Origin: an uncultured Ruminococcus sp.
GTDB lineage: Bacteria; Bacillota; Clostridia; Oscillospirales; Ruminococcaceae
Direction of reading: 5' to 3'
Assembly: GCA_947177345.1 (NCBI GenBank)
Contig: CAMWUB010000032.1
Location: 1 to 10,438 of the forward strand
Length of the DNA stretch: 10,438 nt
A program made the position numbers and the translations under genes. The notes below the pieces were generated by a model that saw only the letters and a program-made list of their open reading frames with translations, ran no database searches and was not told the DNA's origin. This document shows, piece by piece, positions 1 to 6,462 of this stretch (position 1 is its first letter; each line of letters begins with the position of its first letter).

Positions 1-934
1 GTGCTATGAGATACGCCGCATGAACTCCGAACTGTGTAGATAATACACGGTCATAAGCACTTGGTGCACCACCTCTGAGCATATGTCCCGGAACACATAC
101 ACGTGCTTCAAGTCCTGTATTTGCCTGAATCTGTGTGGCGATACGTGAAGTAGCTGTAATTATTCCGGCTTCAGAACGCTTTTTAGCACGTTCTTTTTTC
201 TTCATTTTAGCCTCATTCACGTCAAATGCACCCTCTGCAACCGCAAGTATCGAGAAGTTTTTTCCTGATGCACTACGTGCCATTACTGAATCGCATACCT
301 TATCTATATCATACGGAATTTCAGGAATTATTATTACGTCCGCACCACCGGCGATACCGGCATTGAGTGTAAGCCATCCAGCCTTATTTCCCATAATCTC
401 ACAAAGTAAAATTCTTGAATGACTGGCGGCGGTTGTATGAAGTCTGTCTATAGCGTCGGTGGCAATGTCAACGGCGGTATGGAATCCGAAAGTTACATCT
501 GTTCCGTAAATATCGTTGTCGATAGTCTTAGGAAGTCCGATAACATTAAGTCCTTCGTCGGAAAGAAGTTTAGATGTCTTATGCGTACCGTTTCCGCCGA
601 GTGTGAGCAGGCAGTCGAGTTTCTGTTTTTTGTACGTCTCTTTCATGTTCTTGACTTTATCGACGTTATCTTCACCGATAACTGTCATCATCTTGAAAGG
701 CTGGCGTTTTGTACCGAAAATAGTACCGCCTTGTGTGAGGATTCCGGAAAATGATGCCGGTGTCATATCTTTGCACAGATTGTTGATAAGTCCGTAATAA
801 CCGTTGGAAATACCTACGATTTCAACGTTATCTTCGCCGAATCTTTCATAACAAGCCTTTGCAACGCCTCTGATAGTGGCGTTAAGTCCAGGGCAGTCGC
901 CACCACTTGTCAGAATACCTATTCTTCTTTTCAT
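1..934 (-). CDS. pfkA: 6-phosphofructokinase, 3' end beyond the window
   Basis: It phosphorylates fructose 6-phosphate to fructose 1,6-bisphosphate in cytoplasmic glycolysis. The 311 visible residues start at ATG 934, with GGAGG 9 nt upstream, and run open through base 1. The family is usually 320-360 residues, so only a short C-terminus is missing. Visible motifs are GGDCPGLNA (11-19), GGNGT (113-117), PKTIDND (135-141, catalytic base Asp139), Arg174, MGN (181-183), Glu234, and an RVCVPGHMLRGG segment with Arg278, His284 and Arg287. Gly116 and Lys136 occupy the positions of E. coli Gly104 and Lys124. Gly at the first favours ATP, while Lys at the second is typical of pyrophosphate enzymes, so ATP is likely but not certain. 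Asn115 replaces the usual Mg-binding Asp103. The gene lies 28 bp after the EAL gene with no terminator between, so it is probably cotranscribed with it. Confidence 0.95.
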   Translation of the reverse strand, partial: MKRRIGILTSGGDCPGLNATIRGVAKACYERFGEDNVEIVGISNGYYGLINNLCKDMTPASFSGILTQGGTIFGTKRQPFKMMTVIGEDNVDKVKNMKETYKKQKLDCLLTLGGNGTHKTSKLLSDEGLNVIGLPKTIDNDIYGTDVTFGFHTAVDIATDAIDRLHTTAASHSRILLCEIMGNKAGWLTLNAGIAGGADVIIIPEIPYDIDKVCDSVMARSASGKNFSILAVAEGAFDVNEAKMKKKERAKKRSEAGIITATSRIATQIQANTGLEARVCVPGHMLRGGAPSAYDRVLSTQFGVHAAYLIA

Positions 935-962
935 GAGTAATAACCTCCGTTTTAAAAAAATT

Positions 963-3188
963 TTATTTTGTTTTTTTCATATTCTCCTCAAAGAACTCCT
1001 GTAATTTTTCTGCGGGCATGGGTTTACCGTAATAATAACCCTGTCCGAAGTCACAACCGGCTTTCCGGAGAATATCCTCCTGATTCGGATTTTCTATACC
1101 CTCTGCGATAGTCTCAATCTTTTTTGATTTTGCAATCCTTATCACTGAAGATACTATTTCATATGCTATATTATCGTGTTCTATGTCGATTATGAAAGAA
1201 CGGTCTAATTTCAGCAGAGTTATCGGCAATATCTGCAAGTAACTCAATGAAGAATAACCTGTCCCGAAATCGTCCATAGCGAGTTTAACGCCTAATTCCC
1301 TTAACTTATTCATCTGAGAAACGGCATAATCAATATCACTTAAAGCAAGAGTTTCTGTCAGTTCCACTTCAAGATATTTTGCGTCAAGACCGGTTTTCAC
1401 AAGAGCCTCAAAAACTTTGTCTTTCAGGTCTTTCTGATAGAAGTCAGTTGACGTGAAATTTATTGACATAACTATTTCCGGATAGCCCATTTTCTGCCAT
1501 AACTTATTCTGTCTGCAACCCTCACCGAGTACAAACTCACTTATTTTTCCGATAAGGTGGGAACTTTCCGCAACCGGTACGAACGCATCAGGGCTTACAA
1601 TAGTTCCGTCGGGTTTAATCCAGCGGATAAGAGCTTCAACGCCCATTATCTTACCTGTTGAGAGGTCAATTTTAGGCTGATAGAATAATTGAAGTTCGTT
1701 GTTGTCAATAGCTAATGCGAGTTCTCTTTCAAGAGCGTTTCTGCATATAATCGAATCATGCATACTTGCCTCGTAACCACATATAGTATTATTCTCAGAA
1801 CCTCCGGACTTCAATGCAAATTCAGCGTGTTCAAAGACGTTCAGGAATGAATCGCCGTCTTCGGGCATTCTGGAATATCCTGCCGAACAGCTGAGGTTTA
1901 TAGTGGCAGAGTTTCCGACAGCCGACTTTGCAAACTCGTCCTGAATTGCTTTTGCTGTCCGTACCGGTAAATCGTCGTCGCCGTAATTCCGGAGTATAAC
2001 CGCAAAATTATCACCGCTTATCCTCGCACCCAGTCCGCCTGGTGTGACGAACTTATATATAATATTGGCAAAATTCCTAAGAATATAATTTCCGTTCTGA
2101 TAGCCGGAACTGTCATTTATTATATGGAATCTGTCAATATCAAGAACGATAACCCAGTATGAACAGTCGAGAAGCTGGCATTGTTCGTATGTTTCCTGAC
2201 CTACGTCCATTAACTTATTCCAGTTGGCAATTTCGGTTACTTCGTCTATGTAAGCGAGGCGTTCAATTATTAAATCCTTTTCGTGTTCCTGTGTGTTGTC
2301 GATAATAGCACCGCTGAAAATCGGCAGGGAATCGGAACGCTTCATATCTTTATATCTGAACGTATACCAATGGTAGAAACCGTCGGCGGAACTGATACGT
2401 AATTCAATGCTTTTGACATCATTAGTATTATCAGTGAACGCCGATTTTACCGCACCGTCGAATGTAAGGCGGTCATTAGGGTGTACCAGTGAACGCAAAG
2501 TTTTCAATGATAAGGTACTGCTTTTCAGATTTAGCATTCTTACAGTTTCGGGTGATGCTATGAAATTCTGCATATCATTCGACATGATAAGTCCTATTTC
2601 CGCAAGGCTCATGGAATAATTAAACAAATCGTTTGTACTTGCAAGTTCAAAACGTGCCTTTTTCAGTTCGGTGATGTTAAGTCCGGTACTGAAAAAAAGC
2701 GTATGTTTACGGGTTTTCTTCATTATGGAAGTACCCCATACTATAGTAACCGATTCTTCGTCCGCACCGGTGAAGTGTGCTTCATGTGAATCGCTGTTTA
2801 TAATTTCCGTTATAGTTGCGGAATCAGCGTTATCAATGCCGAAAGCCCGCATAACTTCAGCTTTCTGGTCGAAGTTTTTCCCCTGTATGCCGAGAAGTTC
2901 ACGGATATGACGGTTCATGTATACGGCGGAAAAGTCTTCAGTCCACATAATCATTTCAACGTCGAGATTTTCTATTATTTCGGCCATTTCACCGGCATCT
3001 ATAGAAGATTTATGTTTCCGGTAAAGCCACGCCGTTATAGCAAGTATAATCGAAAGAAAAATCATTGTTGATATATATGTGATTATCGCTATCCACGCCA
3101 TTGACGGAAAAAGCTGAGCATATGCTATTACAAGACAGGTTGCAATTACTATCACTATCAATGCAGGAAACGGATTATTCAGATTCAT
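963..3188 (-). CDS. Membrane PAS-PAS-GGDEF-EAL protein, probable cyclic di-GMP phosphodiesterase
   Basis: A 741-residue protein starting at ATG 3188, with AGGTGG 6 nt upstream. Two membrane segments (about 8-25 and 31-56) anchor it. Two PAS-like sensor regions follow (about 66-178 and 183-305, the second with an LVHPNDR segment), then GGDEF (306-465) and EAL (482-735). The GGDEF signature is SGDNF (391-395), so the second metal-binding acidic residue is lost, and no RxxD inhibitory site precedes it. Cyclase activity is therefore unlikely. The EAL domain keeps every residue usually needed: Glu518 in EALIR, Asn577, Glu609/Glu612 in ELTE, Asp639-Asp640 in DDFGTG, Lys660, Glu696 and Gln716. I infer that it hydrolyses cyclic di-GMP, perhaps tuned by GTP bound at the degenerate GGDEF and by signals sensed by the PAS regions. 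It is divergent from the two-component operon and upstream of pfkA. Confidence 0.93.
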   Translation of the reverse strand: MNLNNPFPALIVIVIATCLVIAYAQLFPSMAWIAIITYISTMIFLSIILAITAWLYRKHKSSIDAGEMAEIIENLDVEMIMWTEDFSAVYMNRHIRELLGIQGKNFDQKAEVMRAFGIDNADSATITEIINSDSHEAHFTGADEESVTIVWGTSIMKKTRKHTLFFSTGLNITELKKARFELASTNDLFNYSMSLAEIGLIMSNDMQNFIASPETVRMLNLKSSTLSLKTLRSLVHPNDRLTFDGAVKSAFTDNTNDVKSIELRISSADGFYHWYTFRYKDMKRSDSLPIFSGAIIDNTQEHEKDLIIERLAYIDEVTEIANWNKLMDVGQETYEQCQLLDCSYWVIVLDIDRFHIINDSSGYQNGNYILRNFANIIYKFVTPGGLGARISGDNFAVILRNYGDDDLPVRTAKAIQDEFAKSAVGNSATINLSCSAGYSRMPEDGDSFLNVFEHAEFALKSGGSENNTICGYEASMHDSIICRNALERELALAIDNNELQLFYQPKIDLSTGKIMGVEALIRWIKPDGTIVSPDAFVPVAESSHLIGKISEFVLGEGCRQNKLWQKMGYPEIVMSINFTSTDFYQKDLKDKVFEALVKTGLDAKYLEVELTETLALSDIDYAVSQMNKLRELGVKLAMDDFGTGYSSLSYLQILPITLLKLDRSFIIDIEHDNIAYEIVSSVIRIAKSKKIETIAEGIENPNQEDILRKAGCDFGQGYYYGKPMPAEKLQEFFEENMKKTK

Positions 3189-3228
3189 ATATTACCACCT
3201 CCGTTTACTGAAAAACTGAATCAAATTC

Positions 3229-3257
3229 ATTATAGCAAATTTTACCGAAAATGTCAA
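3229..3257 (-). promoter_or_regulatory. Sigma-A promoter of the GGDEF-EAL (and probably pfkA) unit
   Basis: On the minus strand, TTGACA (3257-3252) and TATAAT (3234-3229) are separated by exactly 17 bp, with a TGc extended -10. This is a full consensus match, so basal transcription should be strong. It leaves a leader of about 35 nt before ATG 3188. Confidence 0.85.
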
Positions 3258-3289
3258 CTATAATTTTCAATTTAATAACATAATAAATA

Positions 3290-3331
3290 AATTTACTGTA
3301 AAATTACAGAAAATTATCACATGATGTACAC
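3290..3331 (+). promoter_or_regulatory. Candidate response-regulator operator: four hexamers at 11-bp period
   Basis: TTTACT (3292), ATTACA (3303), TTATCA (3314) and TGTACA (3325) recur at exact 11-bp steps. This is the arrangement used by OmpR/PhoB-family regulators such as Bacillus PhoP, whose boxes resemble TT(A/T)ACA. The first two also form an imperfect dyad (3290-3315). The last box sits in the -35 region of the response-regulator promoter, and the array lies upstream of the divergent EAL promoter. Binding by the adjacent regulator is inferred from layout and from the matching site at 5576-5593. Confidence 0.55.
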
Positions 3332-3338
3332 TTTTGCG

Positions 3339-3355
3339 TGATATTATGTTATAAT
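3339..3355 (+). promoter_or_regulatory. Promoter of the two-component operon (two possible -10 elements)
   Basis: Two extended -10 elements overlap: TGa-TATTAT (3339-3347) and TGt-TATAAT (3347-3355). Neither has a good TTGACA-like -35 at 17 bp, which fits a promoter needing an activator. Using TATTAT puts the operator at the same distance from the -10 as at the 5604 promoter. The leader then runs about 50 nt to ATG 3409, with GAGGTG at 3392-3397. Confidence 0.6.
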
Positions 3356-3408
3356 AAATCTGTCGGATATACCGGCGGAAATTTTCAGAAAGAGGTGCGT
3401 TTTTTTAT

Positions 3409-4089
3409 ATGGCACATATTTTAATCGTGGACGATGAAGTGAATATCAGAAAAGTTGTCCGTGAATACGCAGAGTTTGAGGGCTATGAAGTAACTGAAGC
3501 TGAAAACGGTATGGAGGCTGTAGGCCTCTGCAATGATAATGATTATGATTTAATCATTATGGACGTTATGATGCCACGGCTTGATGGTTATTCAGCCTGT
3601 AAGGAAATCCATAAATCCAAGAAGATTCCGGTTATAATGCTTTCAGCACGCAGTGAGGAATATGATAAGTTATTCGGTTTTGAAATCGGTGTAGATGATT
3701 ATGTTGTCAAGCCCTTTTCACCTAAGGAACTTATGGCAAGGGTGAAAGTTGTTCTCAAAAGAAACGCTATTACGGAGCAGGTTGCTATACAGGACAAGTA
3801 TGTTTTCGAGGGACTGGAAGTTGATATTTCCGGTCGTGAAGTCTATGTAAACGGCGTAAAGGCTTCCATGACCCCGAAAGAATATGATTTACTATTTTTC
3901 CTTGTCAAGAATAAAAATATTGCTCTTTCGAGAGACAAGCTACTTGAAGAAGTATGGGGTTATGACTTCTTCGGTGATGACCGCACTGTTGATACACATA
4001 TAAAAATGTTACGTAACAGTTTAGGTGAATACCGTCGTTTTATAGTTACTCTGAGAGGACTGGGCTATAAATTTGAATATCTCCAGTAA
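3409..4089 (+). CDS. OmpR/PhoB-family response regulator
   Basis: A 226-residue cytoplasmic transcription regulator of usual family length. The receiver domain (about 1-118) has the acidic pair Asp8-Asp9, phosphoacceptor Asp52 in IIMDVMMP, Ser79 at the switch position and Lys101 in VVKPFSP. The winged-helix DNA-binding domain (about 128-224) contains the MTPKEYDLL segment and a recognition helix near 191-205 (DRTVDTHIKMLR). It starts at ATG 3409, with GAGGTG 11 nt upstream through a T-rich spacer. The last 17 nt overlap the downstream kinase gene, so the two are translated together. Regulators of this type bind 11-bp-spaced direct repeats, and such repeats lie just upstream and again before the RNA at 5614. 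The signal it answers cannot be read from the sequence. Confidence 0.95.
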   Translation: MAHILIVDDEVNIRKVVREYAEFEGYEVTEAENGMEAVGLCNDNDYDLIIMDVMMPRLDGYSACKEIHKSKKIPVIMLSARSEEYDKLFGFEIGVDDYVVKPFSPKELMARVKVVLKRNAITEQVAIQDKYVFEGLEVDISGREVYVNGVKASMTPKEYDLLFFLVKNKNIALSRDKLLEEVWGYDFFGDDRTVDTHIKMLRNSLGEYRRFIVTLRGLGYKFEYLQ

Positions 4090-5527
4090 AATTAAAAACG
4101 TAAACGCTCGTATGCCCTTACGCCTGAAAATCTGGATTCATTTTGTAGTGTTCATTCTGCTTATGTTCGTTCTTATGTGGATATTTCAGATTTTTTTTCT
4201 TGAATCTTTCTATGAAAGCATGAAAACACGTTCCGTTACTGAAAACGCTGTCGAAATTGTTGAATCATACAATACCGACTACAAAAGCGGTAACAAAACA
4301 GATTTCATTAATAAATATTCTGAAGTCGCCGTCAATAATGATGTATGTGTTGAAATCCTCGACAGATACGGACGTTCCATATATTCAAAAGATGTACTCG
4401 GTGAATGTCTTCTCCACGGACGTGAAACTCATACTTATAAATTCCTGAATGAAATAAGACGTACTGAAGAATCGGAAGCACTTTATAAGGTATCAAACCC
4501 GAAAAGTTCCGGCGATATGCTCGTATATATATGTGTTCTCGGAAGCGTAAGCTCTCCCGAAGGCTATCTGCTGATAAATTCGGATTTAGTTCCTGTAAGT
4601 TCTACCGCCTCGATAATAAAACGTCAGCTGTTTATAATTACTATTATACTTATATTCATAGCGGCGGTTATATCCGTGTTCCTTGCCGATATAATTTCAC
4701 GTCCGATAGACAGAATAACAAAATCAGCGGAAAATCTCGCCAAAGGTGATTTGAATACTAAATTTGACGGTAAAGGCTATCTTGAGGCACAGAAACTTGC
4801 CGACACTCTCATGTATGCTGAAAAGGAACTTTCAAGAGTAGATACTATGCAGAGGGACTTGATAGCAAATGTGTCGCATGATTTGAGAACTCCGCTCACC
4901 ATGCTGAAAGCCTATGCTGAAATGATTCGTGATTTATCCGGCGATAATCCGGTGAAACGCAATGAACATCTTGAAATAATAATCAATGAAACTGACCGTC
5001 TTTCAGCTATGGTAAATGATATTCTTGATTTATCGAAACTCGAAAGCGGTAAACAGAAAATGAATCCTACTGAATTTGAAATAAGTTCCAAAATGAAAGA
5101 TATTATCGGACGTTTCAAGGGTGTTTCCGAAAAAATGGGTTATCATATACATTTCACACCTGATACGGAAAAAATAGTCTGCTGTGATGTCGGTAAGATT
5201 GAGCAGGTTATATATAATCTGATTAATAACGCTATAAACTATACCGGCGACGACAAACAAGTATACGTCCGTCAGATTAATAAACCCGACGGTGTTCTTA
5301 TCGAGATTGAAGACACCGGCGACGGTATCGAGGAAGACAAAATCAAACTCATTTTTGACAAGTATTACCGTTCCGAAAATCATAAACGTGAAGTTGTCGG
5401 TACTGGGCTGGGTCTCTCGATTGTGAAAGTTATACTCAAAATGCACGGTTACGATTACGGCGTGAGAAGTACTATCGGTAAAGGTTCGGTGTTCTGGTTC
5501 AAAATAAACGGCGGAAAAAATTCGTAA
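4073..5527 (+). CDS. Membrane sensor histidine kinase, partner of the upstream regulator
   Basis: A 484-residue kinase with TM1 (about 20-42), an external sensor region of about 140 residues (43-183), TM2 (184-206) and HAMP (207-258). HisKA follows with phospho-His269 in NVSHDLRTPLT, then the ATPase domain: N box with Asn382 and Asn386, G1 DTGDGIE (414-420), and G2 GTGLGLSI (443-450). All catalytic boxes are intact. The external part carries Cys92 and Cys112, which could pair, and it matches no sensor domain I can name. The start is TTG 4073, inside the end of the regulator gene and without a well-spaced ribosome site, which suggests translational coupling. ATG 4112 (residue 14) is the alternative and also lacks an obvious ribosome site. 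I see no terminator after the stop before the next promoter. Confidence 0.94.
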   Translation: MNISSKIKNVNARMPLRLKIWIHFVVFILLMFVLMWIFQIFFLESFYESMKTRSVTENAVEIVESYNTDYKSGNKTDFINKYSEVAVNNDVCVEILDRYGRSIYSKDVLGECLLHGRETHTYKFLNEIRRTEESEALYKVSNPKSSGDMLVYICVLGSVSSPEGYLLINSDLVPVSSTASIIKRQLFIITIILIFIAAVISVFLADIISRPIDRITKSAENLAKGDLNTKFDGKGYLEAQKLADTLMYAEKELSRVDTMQRDLIANVSHDLRTPLTMLKAYAEMIRDLSGDNPVKRNEHLEIIINETDRLSAMVNDILDLSKLESGKQKMNPTEFEISSKMKDIIGRFKGVSEKMGYHIHFTPDTEKIVCCDVGKIEQVIYNLINNAINYTGDDKQVYVRQINKPDGVLIEIEDTGDGIEEDKIKLIFDKYYRSENHKREVVGTGLGLSIVKVILKMHGYDYGVRSTIGKGSVFWFKINGGKNS

Positions 5528-5544
5528 AAAATATATCGTATTAT

Positions 5545-5593
5545 GTAACATTTATTTTACAAAAATTTTACTTTTTTATCACCTGTTTTACAC
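5545..5593 (+). promoter_or_regulatory. Candidate operator upstream of the structured RNA
   Basis: GTAACA (5545), TTTACA (5556) and TTTACT (5567) are 11 bp apart. They are followed by TTATCA (5576) and TTTACA (5587), again 11 bp apart, with a 9-bp step between the groups. The segment 5576-5593 matches 3314-3331 at 15 of 18 positions (pattern TTATCACNTGNTNTACAC). It therefore probably binds the same regulator, most simply the one encoded at 3409-4089. Confidence 0.55.
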
Positions 5594-5603
5594 AAAAGCA
5601 TTT

Positions 5604-5609
5604 TATAAT
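5604..5609 (+). promoter_or_regulatory. -10 element of the RNA/phosphatase promoter
   Basis: A perfect TATAAT lies 10 bp after the shared operator element, with no recognisable -35 at 17 bp. This suggests an activator-dependent promoter starting near 5614-5617. Confidence 0.6.
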
Positions 5610-5613
5610 AAAG

Positions 5614-5746
5614 ACGCTGTAAGGAGAAATCCTGAAAGCTGTTTTTTCATAAGTGTCCGGACGTTTACCCCGACGCCGTACACTAAATCCCCAATAATCC
5701 CTATATCATGGCAAGTGGACTTCCTTAACCGGAAGTCCGTTTGTTT
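5614..5746 (+). ncRNA. Structured RNA, small RNA or phosphatase leader, family not recognised
   Basis: About 130 nt lie between the TATAAT at 5604 and a hairpin terminator. Visible structure: an AGGA/TCCT stem closed by a GAAA loop (5622-5633); a hairpin from AGTGT (5652-5656) to ACACT (5679-5683), with inner CGG/CCG and CG/CG pairs and a loop containing ACCCC; a C-rich unpaired stretch with TCCCC and TCCC (5688-5701); then the terminator stem. C-rich unpaired runs are the kind that Gram-positive small RNAs use to pair with G-rich ribosome sites. However, the terminator ends only 26 nt before the phosphatase start, so a cis-acting leader is equally plausible. It matches none of the riboswitch consensus sequences I know (T-box, GEMM, ZTP, fluoride, THF and others). 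No credible small ORF was seen. Confidence 0.5.
5713..5746 (+). terminator. Intrinsic terminator of the structured RNA
   Basis: The perfect stem GGACTTCC (5717-5724) / GGAAGTCC (5731-5738) has a 6-nt loop and can extend through AAGT/GTTT pairs. The tail is GTTTGTTT, weaker than a pure U tract, so some readthrough into the phosphatase gene is expected. Confidence 0.7.
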
Positions 5747-5772
5747 AACGTATGAAAAGGAGGATATATTTT

Positions 5773-6237
5773 ATGAAAATTTCAGTTTATTCACGTGAGG
5801 AAATCGAAGAAATTATTGAATCCGGTCAGTTTCCGGAAAATACAGCCGTTATCAGTTATTATGACCCTGCTATTAAAAGAATCGACAAGGACTATACACA
5901 CGTTGACTACTCCGGTGTGTGCGAAAACGTCTTTTACAGTGAACTTGATGACCTTGATATTGAGTGTCTGAAACCGAAAGGCTATACATATGATACATAT
6001 TTTCCGGAAGCCGATAAAATGGCGGAATTTATATACAACGCCTACAATAACGGCATGGATATAATATGTCAGTGCGAATACGGTCAGAGCAGAAGTGCCG
6101 GTACTGCTTCTGCTATCTCGGAACACTTCTATAAAAACGGTATATGGATTTTTGCAGACTACAGACGCTATCCGAATCAGGTTGTATTTCACAAAGTTTA
6201 TGATGCTCTTGAAAACTATAAAAAAAATAATACCTGA
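5773..6237 (+). CDS. Small CX5R tyrosine/dual-specificity phosphatase-like protein
   Basis: 154 residues, no signal peptide, cytoplasmic. The phosphatase loop is CEYGQSR (Cys101 to Arg107), preceded by a hydrophobic strand (DIICQ) and followed by SAG and a helix, as in the protein tyrosine phosphatase superfamily. Cys101 would be the nucleophile and Arg107 the phosphate binder. The general acid is not certain; Asp residues near 59-74 are candidates. The C-terminal YPNQVVFHKVY segment resembles small phosphatase-like proteins of bacteria and phages. An in-frame ATG at 5752 exists, but AGGAGG (5758-5763) lies inside that extension and 9 nt before ATG 5773, which I take as the start. It has no promoter of its own after the 5713-5746 terminator, so expression must come through the upstream RNA or the kinase operon. 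Substrate unknown; activity is inferred from the motif. Confidence 0.75.
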   Translation: MKISVYSREEIEEIIESGQFPENTAVISYYDPAIKRIDKDYTHVDYSGVCENVFYSELDDLDIECLKPKGYTYDTYFPEADKMAEFIYNAYNNGMDIICQCEYGQSRSAGTASAISEHFYKNGIWIFADYRRYPNQVVFHKVYDALENYKKNNT

Positions 6238-6270
6238 TTTTCCGGAAAAGCTATTGACATTTCCGGAAAT
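6238..6270 (+). promoter_or_regulatory. Two 12-bp palindromes around the metK -35, possible operator
   Basis: TTTTCCGGAAAA (6238-6249) and ATTTCCGGAAAT (6259-6270) are perfect palindromes sharing TTTCCGGAAA, with centres 21 bp apart (about two helical turns). The second begins on the last base of the -35 and lies in the promoter spacer. A dimeric repressor could bind here. The core TTCCGGAA is common elsewhere in the window, including inside genes, so chance is possible. Confidence 0.35.
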
Positions 6271-6282
6271 CCATGTTATAAT
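6254..6282 (+). promoter_or_regulatory. Sigma-A promoter of the metK unit
   Basis: TTGACA (6254-6259) and TATAAT (6277-6282) are separated by 17 bp, with a TGt extended -10. This is a full consensus match, and transcription should start close to 6289, at the foot of the riboswitch. Confidence 0.9.
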
Positions 6283-6290
6283 ATGTACAA

Positions 6291-6391
6291 CCTTATCAAG
6301 AAGGACGGAGAAAACAGGTTCTATGATGTCCGGCAACCTTCCGTATCGGCGGAAAAGGTGCTAATTCCTGCGGTTTATCCGGAAGATGAGG
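6291..6391 (+). promoter_or_regulatory. SAM-I (S-box) riboswitch aptamer
   Basis: It senses S-adenosylmethionine and shuts off metK when SAM is plentiful. P1 pairs CCTTATC (6291-6297) with GATGAGG (6385-6391), with one G-U. P2 pairs GGAC (6303-6306) with GTCC (6328-6331). The conserved CCGGCAACC (6330-6338), a P3 stem from CCTTCCG to CGGAAAAGG, and the AAGGTGCTAATTCC segment (6355-6368) follow in order. The 3' strand of P1 (GAG, 6388-6390) plus AATTTC (6392-6397) can instead pair with GAAATT (6401-6406) and CTC (6411-6413), a plausible antiterminator. This gives a standard OFF switch. Confidence 0.93.
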
Positions 6392-6407
6392 AATTTCTTA
6401 GAAATTT

Positions 6408-6440
6408 ATGCTCCGGTAAATTAATATCGGAGCATTTTCT
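6408..6440 (+). terminator. SAM-controlled terminator before metK
   Basis: Stem ATGCTCCG (6408-6415) / CGGAGCAT (6428-6435) with a 12-nt loop, followed by TTTTCTATT. It lies between the aptamer and the metK ribosome site, and its left arm overlaps the proposed antiterminator. Confidence 0.85.
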
Positions 6441-6462
6441 ATTATGGAGGTTTTATTTTTTT

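Noticed and set aside
135..797. Plus-strand open frames at 135-422, 419-754 and 516-797
   Set aside because: They lie antisense within the phosphofructokinase gene, which shows intact family motifs throughout; none has a recognisable product.
2008..2014. Third TTATCAC near the shared operator sequence
   Set aside because: It lies in GGDEF coding sequence, lacks the following TNTACAC and has no -10 at the right distance; likely chance.
2407..2910. Plus-strand open frames at 2407-2619 and 2671-2910
   Set aside because: Antisense to the PAS region of the GGDEF-EAL gene, with no ribosome site or family resemblance.
4912..5551. Minus-strand open frames opposite the histidine kinase (4912-5118, 5030-5551)
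   Set aside because: The opposite strand encodes the conserved kinase catalytic boxes; the minus frames show low-complexity shadow composition.
5791..6336. 181-codon minus-strand frame opposite the phosphatase
   Set aside because: It extends through the metK promoter into the riboswitch and has no credible ribosome site; the plus strand has a strong one and a catalytic motif.
6283..6462. N-terminal extension of metK from ATG 6283
   Set aside because: This ATG follows directly after the -10 hexamer, and the interval is a SAM-I riboswitch and terminator; MetK homologues begin at MSK/MxK near 6463.
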